From positions 6,510,001 through 6,574,000 of the forward strand of contig CAVRXH010000006.1 of assembly GCA_963725175.1 (NCBI GenBank): a DNA stretch of 64,000 nt, given 5' to 3'. A program made the translations under genes and the position numbers. This document shows, piece by piece, positions 8,617 to 15,748 of the stretch; positions within the stretch are counted from its first letter, which is position 1; each line of letters opens with the position of its first letter. Under the pieces are notes generated by a model. It was not told the DNA's origin. It saw only the letters and a program-made list of their open reading frames with translations, and searched no databases. This DNA is from DASUBV01 sp963725175 (GTDB lineage: Bacteria > Actinomycetota > Actinomycetes > Streptosporangiales > Streptosporangiaceae).

Positions 8617-9401
8617 GGGGCGGTGGCCGTCGCCAGGACGCGGCGCAGCGTGCCGAAGTCGGCCAGCGAGCGCTCGCCCTCTGACCGCAGCGAGTCCAGC
8701 GCCGCGTTGTCCGTATCGGCCGGGATCGCGGCCAGGATCCGCTCCCAGATCGCGTGCTCGTCCGCGCGCCAGTCCGCCCGGTCGATGACCTGCACGGCGG
8801 CGAACCCGGCGGCCGTCAGGTCCCGGCTCAGGCCGACGGCCGCGATGCGGGCCGGGACCCGGTCGTCGCCCGGCGCGGCCGGCTCCCAGCAGGTGACCGT
8901 CAGCGTGCCGCCCGGCCGCAGGATCCGGCGGCACTCGGCCAGCCCGGCCAGCGGGGGAGCGGCGAACTGGATCGCGTCCACGCACAGCACCGCATCGGCG
9001 CTGTCATCGGCCAGCCCGGTGGCGGTCAGCGTCCCGGCCTGGAACCGCGCCCGCCCGCCCGGCAGCCGCGCGGCGCTGTCCTGCCGGGCCTGGCCCAGGG
9101 CCACCTCAGAGAAGTCCACGCCGACCAGCGCGGCGCCAGACCGGCGGGCGGCCTCGATGCCGTAGCTGCCGCGCCCGCAGGCCAGGTCGGCGAGCAGGGC
9201 GCCGGGCGCCAGCCGCAGCGCCGCCGTCACCTCGGCGAGGTGGTCGGCGGCCAGCATGCTGGCGGGCCTGAACCACGGCGGCAGCCCGAGAGCGGCGGCC
9301 ATGATCTGGTCCCGTTCCGGCTTCGCGGCCATGTCGGCATACCACTGGTCGAAGTACGCGGGGGTGCCGCGGGCGGCGCTGGCAGCGGGTTCAGGTCTCA
9401 T
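8601..9401 (-). CDS. Class I SAM-dependent methyltransferase
   Basis: A 266-residue Rossmann-fold methyltransferase of the Methyltransf_11 type. Motif I is LADLACGRGSYGIEAA (about 68-83), followed by the acidic residue of motif II in LVGVDFSEVALGQA and the motif IV segment DAVLCVDAIQFAAPP. The late segment RRILRPGGTLTVTCWEP is typical of small-molecule methylases. The N-terminal PAYFDQWYADMA is seen in ubiquinone/menaquinone-type or natural-product methyltransferases. The ATG has GGGAG about 8 nt upstream. The gene converges on the lipoprotein gene and diverges from the iminopeptidase gene. The substrate is unknown. Confidence 0.82.
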   Translation of the reverse strand: MRPEPAASAARGTPAYFDQWYADMAAKPERDQIMAAALGLPPWFRPASMLAADHLAEVTAALRLAPGALLADLACGRGSYGIEAARRSGAALVGVDFSEVALGQARQDSAARLPGGRARFQAGTLTATGLADDSADAVLCVDAIQFAAPPLAGLAECRRILRPGGTLTVTCWEPAAPGDDRVPARIAAVGLSRDLTAAGFAAVQVIDRADWRADEHAIWERILAAIPADTDNAALDSLRSEGERSLADFGTLRRVLATATAPSSGA

Positions 9402-9464
9402 CCGGGCATTCTCCCGCCTGCGGCCGGGCCGCTAACGGCCTAGATCATGCCGGACCGGGACAGG

Positions 9465-9470
9465 TAGAGT
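9465..9470 (+). promoter_or_regulatory. Candidate leaderless -10 box of the iminopeptidase gene
   Basis: TAGAGT ends 7 nt before the GTG at 9478, and no ribosome-binding site is present in the gap. Confidence 0.45.
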
Positions 9471-9477
9471 ACGCTGA

Positions 9478-10422
9478 GTGAGCAGCTATCTCGATAATTC
9501 GGGCCGGGACGACGTGCTGAGCGGCGGTTCCCGGCGGATTCCGGTGAGCACCCCGGCGGGCCAGTTCCACGTCTGGGTCAAGCGCTTCGGCAACAACCCC
9601 GACCTGCGGCTCCTGCTGCTGCACGGCGGCCCAGGAGCGACCCATGAGTACCTGGAGGCCTTCGACAGCTACCTCCCGGCGGCCGGCGTCGAGTACTACC
9701 ACTACGACCAGCTCGGGTCGGGGTTCAGCGACAAGCCGGACGATCCCTCGCTATGGGAGCCCGGCCGGTTCGTCGAGGAGGTCGAGCAGGTCCGCCAGGC
9801 CCTCGGCCTGGGCCGGGAGAACTTCGTGCTCTACGGGCACTCCTGGGGCGGGATGCTGGCCACCGAGTACGCGCTGCGCTACCAGCAGCACCTGCGCGGC
9901 CTGATCATCTCCAACATGATGTCCAGCGTGCCGGCTTACAACGCCTACGCCGAGCAGGTGCTGATGCCGGAGATGGACCAGGCGGCGCTGGCCGAGATCA
10001 AGGACCTGGAGGCCAGGGGCGAGTTCGAGGACCTCCGGTACATGGAGCTGCTGGTCGAGCAGCACTACGTGCACCACGTCTGCCGGCTGCCGGCCGAGAG
10101 CTGGCCGGACCCGGTGCAGCGCGCCTTCGGGCACATCAACCAGGCGATTTACGTCTCCATGCAGGGGCCGAGCGAGCTCGGCATCTCCCCGAGCGCCAGC
10201 CTGTACACCTGGGACCGGACCAGGGAACTGGCTGACATCGACGTGCCGGCCCTGGTCATCGGCGCCCGGTACGACACCATGGACCCGGCCCACATGGAGA
10301 TGATGGCCGGCCGCCTGCCGCGCGGCCGCTACCTGTACTGCCCCGAGGGCAGCCACATGGCCATGTACGACGACCCGCAGCACTACTTCCCCGGCATCAC
10401 CGACTTCCTGCATTCACTGTGA
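9478..10422 (+). CDS. pip: Proline iminopeptidase-family hydrolase (S33)
   Basis: A 314-residue cytoplasmic alpha/beta hydrolase. The HGGPG oxyanion motif is in LLLLHGGPGATHEY. The nucleophile is Ser122 in YGHSWGG, with likely Asp266 (ARYDTMDP) and His293 (GSHMAMYDD) completing the triad. This matches proline iminopeptidase (tricorn-interacting factor F1-like), which removes N-terminal proline or other residues from peptides; some members are amidases. GTG start. The stop overlaps the FAD oxidoreductase start by 4 bp (GTGA), so the two genes are translationally coupled and probably act in the same peptide or amino-acid breakdown route. Confidence 0.87.
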   Translation: MSSYLDNSGRDDVLSGGSRRIPVSTPAGQFHVWVKRFGNNPDLRLLLLHGGPGATHEYLEAFDSYLPAAGVEYYHYDQLGSGFSDKPDDPSLWEPGRFVEEVEQVRQALGLGRENFVLYGHSWGGMLATEYALRYQQHLRGLIISNMMSSVPAYNAYAEQVLMPEMDQAALAEIKDLEARGEFEDLRYMELLVEQHYVHHVCRLPAESWPDPVQRAFGHINQAIYVSMQGPSELGISPSASLYTWDRTRELADIDVPALVIGARYDTMDPAHMEMMAGRLPRGRYLYCPEGSHMAMYDDPQHYFPGITDFLHSL

Positions 10423-11645
10423 CGCGAGCCGACGTCGTTGTCGTCGGGGCCGGGGCGCTTGGCCTGAGCACCGCGCTGCACTGCGCGCTGCTCGGGCGGC
10501 AGGTCGTGGTGCTGGAGCGGGACACGGCGGGCTCGCAGGCGTCCGGGCGCGCCGCCGGGCTGTTCAAGTCCGTGCAGGCCGACGAGCTGCGCACCGTCAT
10601 CGCCCGGCGCAGCATCCGCCGGGCGGCGGAGTTCGGGCAGTGGGCGGGCGAGCCGCTGGACGTCGTCGCCTCCGGCAGCTTCCTGGTCGCCAGGACCCCG
10701 CGGCACCGGGCCTGCCTGCAGGCCGAGCAGCGCCAGTCGGAGGGCTGGGGCGCCGATGTCAGCGTGGTGCCGCCCGGCGCCCTGTCCGGGCGGGTGTCGT
10801 ACTACGGCGGCGACGGCGCCGAGCTGGCCCTGTGGTGCCCGGAGGACATCTACATCGAGGAGCCCATCGCCCTGGTCCAGGCGCTCGCGGCGGCCTGCGC
10901 CCGGCACGGCGTCGAGCTGGCCGAGTCCGAGCCGGTCACCGAGGTCACGCTGAGCCGGGGCGCGGTGGACGGCGTCGCCACCCCGGCCCGGACGATCCGC
11001 GCGCCGGCCGTGGTGGACGCCGCCGGGGCCTGGGTCCGGCAGGTCGCCGAGCTGGCCGGGGCGAGCGTGGCCCTGGTGCCGGTCCGGCATCAGCTCCTGA
11101 TCACCGAGCCCGTCGCTGGCCTGGACCCGGCGCAGCCGATCGTCCGGGTCGTGGACGCCGCGGTGTACCTGCGGCCTGCCAGGGGCGGGCTGATGTTCGG
11201 CGGATTCGAGGCCGGCCCGCTGGCGGCCGACCCCCGCGCGCTGCCGCCGTCCTGGCGGACCGGCGACCTGGAACTGGACGCGGGGGTGCTGGGCGGGATG
11301 GCCGGCCAGGTCGCGGCGGAGGTGCCGCTGGTGGCCGGGCTGCAGGCGGACGGGGCGGGGGTGGCCGAGCACCGGGGCGGGCTGTTCACCATGAGCCCGG
11401 ACGGCCGGTTCGTCACCGGGCCGGTGCCCGGCGTGCCTGGCCTGTGGGTGGCCAGCGGCTGCAACGGCTCCGGCTTCTCCTCCTCGCTCGGCCTGGGCGA
11501 GGCGCTGGCCGGCTGGATCTGCGACGTGCCAGGCCGCCTGGACATCACCGCGCTCGCGCCTGGCCGCTTCGCCCCGCTCACCGACGACGCGCTAGTCGCG
11601 GCCGGCGTCTGGCAGTACGCCCACTACTACGACCCGGCGGTCTAG
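10419..11645 (+). CDS. FAD-dependent oxidoreductase, DAO/sarcosine oxidase-like
   Basis: The 408-residue protein opens with the FAD-binding dinucleotide motif VVVVGAGALGLSTALHCALLG (GxGxxG). The DAO fold includes VVDAAGAWVRQVAELAG and the late flavin-contacting GLWVASGCNGSGFSSSLGLGEALAGWI. Members oxidise the C-N bond of secondary or D-amino acids (sarcosine, dimethylglycine, D-amino acids, N-methyl amino acids). Coupling to the proline iminopeptidase suggests an imino-acid or N-alkylated amino-acid substrate, which is inference. There is no signal peptide, so it should act in the cytoplasm. The GTG start is fixed by the 4-bp overlap. Confidence 0.85.
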   Translation: MTRADVVVVGAGALGLSTALHCALLGRQVVVLERDTAGSQASGRAAGLFKSVQADELRTVIARRSIRRAAEFGQWAGEPLDVVASGSFLVARTPRHRACLQAEQRQSEGWGADVSVVPPGALSGRVSYYGGDGAELALWCPEDIYIEEPIALVQALAAACARHGVELAESEPVTEVTLSRGAVDGVATPARTIRAPAVVDAAGAWVRQVAELAGASVALVPVRHQLLITEPVAGLDPAQPIVRVVDAAVYLRPARGGLMFGGFEAGPLAADPRALPPSWRTGDLELDAGVLGGMAGQVAAEVPLVAGLQADGAGVAEHRGGLFTMSPDGRFVTGPVPGVPGLWVASGCNGSGFSSSLGLGEALAGWICDVPGRLDITALAPGRFAPLTDDALVAAGVWQYAHYYDPAV

Positions 11646-11681
11646 CGTCCGCGTGCCGCGCCGCTAAACCTCGGGGAATGC

Positions 11682-11710
11682 TTGCGATCGTTGCGTTGGT
11701 TGCACATAAT
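11682..11710 (+). promoter_or_regulatory. Candidate promoter of the toxin-antitoxin operon
   Basis: TTGCGA (11682-11687) and CATAAT (11705-11710) are separated by 17 bp, a good match to a housekeeping sigma promoter. AAGGAGGTG (11730-11738) sits 7 nt before the antitoxin ATG. Confidence 0.55.
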
Positions 11711-11745
11711 GCGGATACTCAGAACGCGTAAGGAGGTGGGCAGCG

Positions 11746-12201
11746 ATGCCTGGCACCGCATCTTTCAGCACGATCGAACCGGGAGACATCGACACGGAGA
11801 TCGCCGGCAGAACCGCTCGTCGCATCAGGGACTATCTGTCGGATCACCTGGAAGATCCGCTCGAAATTCACATGGAGGGCAGCCAGGACGAGGTCCTGGT
11901 AGTCCCGCGCGCCGGAGCCGCTCTGCTGGCCCAGGCATTCGCGATCGTCGCCGATGGCGGCGGTGTGTACCTGGTGTCATCGAAGGCACAGCTCACGACT
12001 CAGCAGGCCGCCGAGATGCTCAACGTTTCCCGGCCCTACCTCATTAGGCTCCTGGATTCCGGCGTGATCACGCACACTAAGGTCGGCCGGCACCGCAGGG
12101 TCGCCTATGCCGATCTCATGGAATACAAGAGGCAGGCAGAGCAGAAGGCGCGTACAGCCGCAGATGAGCTGAGTGATCTTGGGCAGGAGATCGGTCTCTA
12201 G
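11746..12201 (+). CDS. Excisionase-like HTH antitoxin (VapB50-type)
   Basis: A 151-residue protein with a MerR/excisionase-type helix-turn-helix at about 82-130 (TTQQAAEMLNVSRPYLIRLL, then GRHRRVAYADLMEYK) after an acidic N-terminal part. It is followed after 2 bp by a PIN-domain ribonuclease gene. The same pairing occurs in VapBC50 of Mycobacterium tuberculosis, whose antitoxin was first annotated as a possible excisionase. By analogy it would neutralise the toxin and repress its own promoter. A strong ribosome site (AAGGAGGTG) supports the start. There is no integrase nearby, so an excisionase role is unlikely. Confidence 0.8.
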   Translation: MPGTASFSTIEPGDIDTEIAGRTARRIRDYLSDHLEDPLEIHMEGSQDEVLVVPRAGAALLAQAFAIVADGGGVYLVSSKAQLTTQQAAEMLNVSRPYLIRLLDSGVITHTKVGRHRRVAYADLMEYKRQAEQKARTAADELSDLGQEIGL

Positions 12202-12203
12202 TC

Positions 12204-12767
12204 GTGGCCTTCATCGTCGTGTACGACGCAAACCCGCTCGTGGGCAACTCCCAGCGTGACCTCCTGATCCGCGTCGCGCAGCACGGCCTTGTGCAGGCGA
12301 AATGGACAGACCGGATTCTGGACGAGGCCATGGCGGCGATCGGCAAGAGCCGGGATGTTCCGGCGGACAAGCTGGCCAGGCTGCGCGAGCTGATGGTCGC
12401 TGCACTGCCCGACGGCGCTGTCAGCAGATATGAGCACCTGATCGACAGCCTGACGCTGCGCGATCCCGATGACCGGCACGTCCTGGCCGCTGCGATCAAG
12501 GTCAGGGCCCAAGTGATCGTTACCGCCGACAAGGACTTCACGGCCGACGAGCTCACGCCATGGGACATCGAGGCCAAGCGCCCCGATGACTTCATTCTCG
12601 ACTTGATCGACATCAACGATCGGATTGTCTGGGCCTGCGTCCAGGAAATCGCCAACTCCCGACGGCAGCGCCCAGAAACGGTGGGCGACGTCCTCGTCCA
12701 GCTGGAGCGGTCCGGCCTGGTCGAGTCGGTTGCCGCGCTGCGGAGCAACTGGACTGATGACCTGTAG
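12204..12767 (+). CDS. PIN-domain ribonuclease toxin (VapC50-like)
   Basis: A 187-residue PIN-domain protein. The fold starts with VVYDANPL (first acidic metal ligand Asp8), has an acidic residue in ILDEAMAAIG, then DPDDRHVLAAAIKVRAQVIV and the final TADKDF. The C-terminal third (about 135-187) is an extra helical region typical of the longer VapC50-type toxins. It would cleave RNA with bound Mg2+ when released from the upstream antitoxin. The GTG start is 2 bp after the antitoxin stop, so expression is tightly coupled. The cleavage target cannot be predicted. Confidence 0.8.
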   Translation: MAFIVVYDANPLVGNSQRDLLIRVAQHGLVQAKWTDRILDEAMAAIGKSRDVPADKLARLRELMVAALPDGAVSRYEHLIDSLTLRDPDDRHVLAAAIKVRAQVIVTADKDFTADELTPWDIEAKRPDDFILDLIDINDRIVWACVQEIANSRRQRPETVGDVLVQLERSGLVESVAALRSNWTDDL

Positions 12768-12772
12768 CGGGC

Positions 12773-13591
12773 ATGACGGCGGCTGACGGGGCGGCGGCGG
12801 ACGGCGGGGCGGGCCTCCGGGTGGAGTGCACCGAGCCGGGCAGGCGCTGGCAGGCCGCCGGGCCGGATGGCGCGGCTGCCGGGACGGTGCTCGCCTGGGT
12901 GAAGCCCGACCAGCGGTGCTCGCTGTTCTTCCGGTCCTGCCGGCCACAGGCTTACCGGCCGCTCGCGGACGCGGTCGCCGCCGCCTTGGGGCGCGACCTG
13001 TATACCCAGGTCGAGGCGGATGACCTGGACGGGATGGCCGGCTGCCAGCGGGCCGGGTTCGGCGCCTGGCACCGGGAGAGCTACTGCCGGATCCCGACCA
13101 GCCCGCAGGTCACCGGCCTGGGGACGGCGCGAGTCCCGGCGGGACTGACGGTCATCTCGGCGGCGGTGGCCGACGAGGGCCGGCTGCGGCTGCTAGACGA
13201 CGCGCTGCGCCAGGACGTGCCGGGCGCGGATGGCTGGCGCTGGGACCCCGAGGGGTTCCGGCGGGAGACGTTCTGCCCGGAGTTCGACCCGGCGACCTAC
13301 CTGGTCGCGGTCGAGCTGGACGGCGGCGAGTACGCCGGGCTGGCCAGAGTCTGGATGAACCCGGGCCGGCCGCGGCTCGGCCTGATCGCGGTCCGGCCCG
13401 CGCACCGGCGTCACGGCCTGGCCAGGGCGCTGCTCGGCCAGGCGTTCGGCGTGCTCAGCGAGCGCGGGCTGGCCGAGGTCACCGCCGAGGTCGACGACGC
13501 CAACGTGGCGTCCCTGACGCTGATGAACAGCCTCGGGGCCCGCTGGGCAGGCGGCTGCGCGGAGCTGCTCAGGCGCGCCGCGCCGGGCTGA
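12773..13591 (+). CDS. GNAT-family N-acetyltransferase
   Basis: A 272-residue protein with a degenerate N-terminal GNAT-like half and a clear C-terminal acetyltransferase domain (about 120-270). The acetyl-CoA-binding segment is RLGLIAVRPAHRRHGLARALLGQAF (R/Q-x-x-G-x-G/A), followed by VTAEVDDANVASLTLMNSLGARW. The ATG is 5 bp after the PIN toxin stop, so the gene may be read from the same transcript, though no functional link is implied. Its stop abuts that of the convergent lipid kinase with no gap. The substrate is unknown. Confidence 0.8.
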   Translation: MTAADGAAADGGAGLRVECTEPGRRWQAAGPDGAAAGTVLAWVKPDQRCSLFFRSCRPQAYRPLADAVAAALGRDLYTQVEADDLDGMAGCQRAGFGAWHRESYCRIPTSPQVTGLGTARVPAGLTVISAAVADEGRLRLLDDALRQDVPGADGWRWDPEGFRRETFCPEFDPATYLVAVELDGGEYAGLARVWMNPGRPRLGLIAVRPAHRRHGLARALLGQAFGVLSERGLAEVTAEVDDANVASLTLMNSLGARWAGGCAELLRRAAPG

Positions 13592-14512
13592 TCAGGCGGG
13601 CGGGACCAGGGCGGTGAGCGCGCCGGGCAGGGCGCGGATGGCCAGCGGCGTGCCGGCCGGCAGCGGGCTGGCGCCGGCCAGTGCCTCGCCGTCGGCGGCG
13701 GCGGGCAGGTCGCGGTCCATGGTCAGGGTCACCGACGCGGCGCGGCTCAGGCCGACCTGCGCCAGCCTGACGTGCGTGCCGCCCCTGATCGTGAGCAGCA
13801 CCCGGAGGAAGGCGAGCTTCGGCCCGTCGCGCATGGTCACGATGTCCAGCACGCCGTCGTCGATCCGGGCCGGGGGAGCGACCATCATCCCGGCGCCGAA
13901 GTACGCGGAGTTGGCGATCACCACGGCGTAGCCGGCGTAATCCAGGCCCTCGTCCCCGGCCAGCTCCAGCCGGAACCTGGCCGGCCGCCAGCCTGCCAGC
14001 GCCCGCAGCGCCGCCGCCGGGTAGCTCACCGGGCCGGGCAGCCAGCGCGACCGGTTCGCCAGCTCGCCGGCCACCGAGGGGATCCCCGCGTACACGCTGC
14101 CGGCCACCGCCTGCTCGGGCCGGCCGGGCACCCGCACGCCGATCAGGTCGGCCTTCCTGGTGTGCCCGGCGGCCAGCACCCTGGCGGCGGCGGCCGGATC
14201 GGCCGGGATGCGCAGCACCCTGGCCAGGTCGTTGCCGCGCCCGGCCGGGATGATCCCGAACGTACCGTGCGCGGCGGCCGCCGCTCCGGCCAGCGCGCCG
14301 GCCATCCCGTCGCCGCCGACGGCGACCACGACCTGCCCGGCGGCGGCTGCCTGCGCGGCGAGCCGCGTGGCGTGCTCCAGGCTGCGCGACTCGGCTACCT
14401 GGTAAGACTGGCCGGACGCGGTCAGCTCGGCGGTGACGGCGGGCAGCGCGCGCAGCGACCGGCCGCCGCCCGCGACGGGGTTGACGATGAGGCAGAGCGA
14501 ACCACGCACCAT
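13592..14512 (-). CDS. Diacylglycerol kinase-family lipid kinase
   Basis: A 306-residue DAGK_cat protein. The N-terminal CLIVNPVAGGGRS is the nucleotide-binding loop, the signature GGDGM (about 69-73) lies in VVAVGGDGMAGALAGAAAA, and GIIPAGRGNDLARVLRIP is the conserved second block. The C-terminal beta-rich domain ends in an Ala/Leu segment. These enzymes phosphorylate diacylglycerol or related lipids at the membrane, as in phospholipid recycling, or act on sphingoid-like lipids. The ATG has GGAGGAGG a few bases upstream. The gene diverges from cutA. Confidence 0.85.
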   Translation of the reverse strand: MVRGSLCLIVNPVAGGGRSLRALPAVTAELTASGQSYQVAESRSLEHATRLAAQAAAAGQVVVAVGGDGMAGALAGAAAAAHGTFGIIPAGRGNDLARVLRIPADPAAAARVLAAGHTRKADLIGVRVPGRPEQAVAGSVYAGIPSVAGELANRSRWLPGPVSYPAAALRALAGWRPARFRLELAGDEGLDYAGYAVVIANSAYFGAGMMVAPPARIDDGVLDIVTMRDGPKLAFLRVLLTIRGGTHVRLAQVGLSRAASVTLTMDRDLPAAADGEALAGASPLPAGTPLAIRALPGALTALVPPA

Positions 14513-14554
14513 GATCCTCCTCCGCTGCGGGCGCGGTCAGGGTATCGCGAGGCG

Positions 14555-14560
14555 TACGAT
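14555..14560 (+). promoter_or_regulatory. Candidate leaderless -10 box of cutA
   Basis: TACGAT ends 7 nt before the cutA ATG at 14568; the gap holds no Shine-Dalgarno sequence. Confidence 0.45.
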
Positions 14561-14567
14561 CAAGCCC

Positions 14568-14933
14568 ATGCCGGGCAACAGCCCCGCGGCTGGCACCGAG
14601 CCGCAGTTTCTCCAGGTGCAGACGACGACCGACTCGCGCGCCGAGGCCATCGAGCTGGGGAACGCCGCAGTCGCCGCGCGGCTGGCCGCGTGCGCCCAGG
14701 TGACCGGCCCGATCGCCAGCACGTACTGGTGGGAAGACACCATCGAGCGGTCCGAGGAGTGGCTGATCCTGCTCAAGCTGCCCGCCGACCGCTTCGACGA
14801 GCTCGCCGAGTTCCTGGCGCAGCGGCACAGCTATGACGAGCCGGAGATCATCGCGACGCCGATCGTGGCCGGCTCGGAGGCGTACCTCAGCTGGGTGCAC
14901 GACGAGACCCGGCCGGACGAGGACGGCGACTAG
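14568..14933 (+). CDS. cutA: CutA-like divalent cation tolerance protein
   Basis: A 121-residue CutA1 protein, a small ferredoxin-like trimer. Visible hallmarks are FLQVQTTTDSRAEAIELGNAAVAARLAACAQV (written in the family as the segment ending in a conserved Cys), the aromatic core STYWWEDTIE, the EEWLILLKL strand and the terminal HSYDEPEIIATPI. CutA is linked to copper tolerance in Escherichia coli, but its molecular role is still unclear. The ATG at 14568 fits the family length; longer upstream frames add only unrelated sequence. The stop lies in a short duplicated segment shared with the convergent phosphatase gene. Confidence 0.88.
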   Translation: MPGNSPAAGTEPQFLQVQTTTDSRAEAIELGNAAVAARLAACAQVTGPIASTYWWEDTIERSEEWLILLKLPADRFDELAEFLAQRHSYDEPEIIATPIVAGSEAYLSWVHDETRPDEDGD

Positions 14934-14957
14934 CCAGCCGGGCCGCTAGGCAGCCGG
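14930..14957. repeat. Short tandem duplication across two convergent stops
   Basis: CTAGCCAGCCGG (14930-14941) recurs as CTAGGCAGCCGG (14946-14957), 16 bp apart with one mismatch. The first CTAG supplies the cutA stop and the second supplies the phosphatase stop. Confidence 0.7.
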
Positions 14958-15552
14958 CGGGACGTTCCAGGACGCGATCACCGGCATGTCGTGCTCCGTG
15001 CCGAGCGCGGACAGCGTGCCGGTGTCGAGCTGGAACAGCCGGCCGCAGCTCGCGTCGAGCTCCAGCCAGCGCGCGGCGAGGATGCGCAGCGAGTGGCCGT
15101 GCGCGACCAGCGCCACGTCCCCGGCGGCCAGCAGCGGCCTGGCCAGCGCCAGCACCCGGTCCACCCGGTCGCCGACCTGCGTGGCGGTCTCGCCGGGATG
15201 CGCGGCGTCGCCGGGGATGACCCCGTCGCGCCACAGGTACCAGCCGGGCCGGTCCTGCTGGATCTCCTCGGTGGTCTTGCCCTCGTAGCCGCCGTAGTCC
15301 CACTCCCACAGGTCGGGATCGGCGACCAGCCCGCCGCCATGCAGGCCGAGCCCGGCCAGCTCCGCGGTGCGGACCGCGCGCCCGGCCGGGCTGGTGAACA
15401 CCGCCCGGATGTTCCGGCCGGGCCAGCGCCGGCGCCAGCGCGGCGGCGGCCGCCTCGCCCCGGCTGGTCAGCGGGATGTCGGTACGCCCGGTGTGCCGGC
15501 CTGACCGGCTCCATTCGGTCTCGCCGTGCCGCAGCAGGATCAGCTGGCCCAT
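14946..15552 (-). pseudogene. Histidine phosphatase (phosphoglycerate mutase family), frameshifted
   Basis: The intact N-terminus, starting at ATG 15552, reads MGQLILLRHGETEWSRSGRH with the phospho-histidine RHGE motif. About residue 46 the frame breaks. The rest of the domain continues in another frame, beginning VFTSPAGRAVRTAE, with WEWDYGGYEGKTTEEI and the second catalytic His in LVAHGHSLRILAARW. Removing one base in the tract at about 15411-15424 (GGCCGGAAC on the coding strand) restores a single reading frame of about 201 codons. All catalytic features are present once joined, so a consensus error is at least as likely as decay. The family includes broad-specificity acid phosphatases and 2,3-PGA-type mutases. 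Confidence 0.8.
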
Positions 15553-15748
15553 GGCAGGCCATGATGGCACGCCCGGCGCTCTGCCTCGCGCACCCGGAGC
15601 CGGAAACGTCCGCTGGCGTCTTCCGCCCAGCAAATCACCGACAACCGGGAACTATCCCCGCAGGTCAGGCGTTGGGCGGGGGAACCCCGAGCCCAGACCA
15701 CTGTTCGGGCGGAGCCAGCGACCCCCTGCCAAAGAGAGCCTGCTCCCC

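Noticed and set aside
11746..12201. Phage excisionase and hence a prophage remnant
   Set aside because: No integrase, attachment-site repeat or other phage gene is near; the PIN gene 2 bp downstream points to an antitoxin.
12204..12405. Minus-strand small frame inside the PIN toxin as an antisense antitoxin
   Set aside because: No start context or ribosome site; the Arg/Pro/Ser-rich composition is that of a shadow frame.
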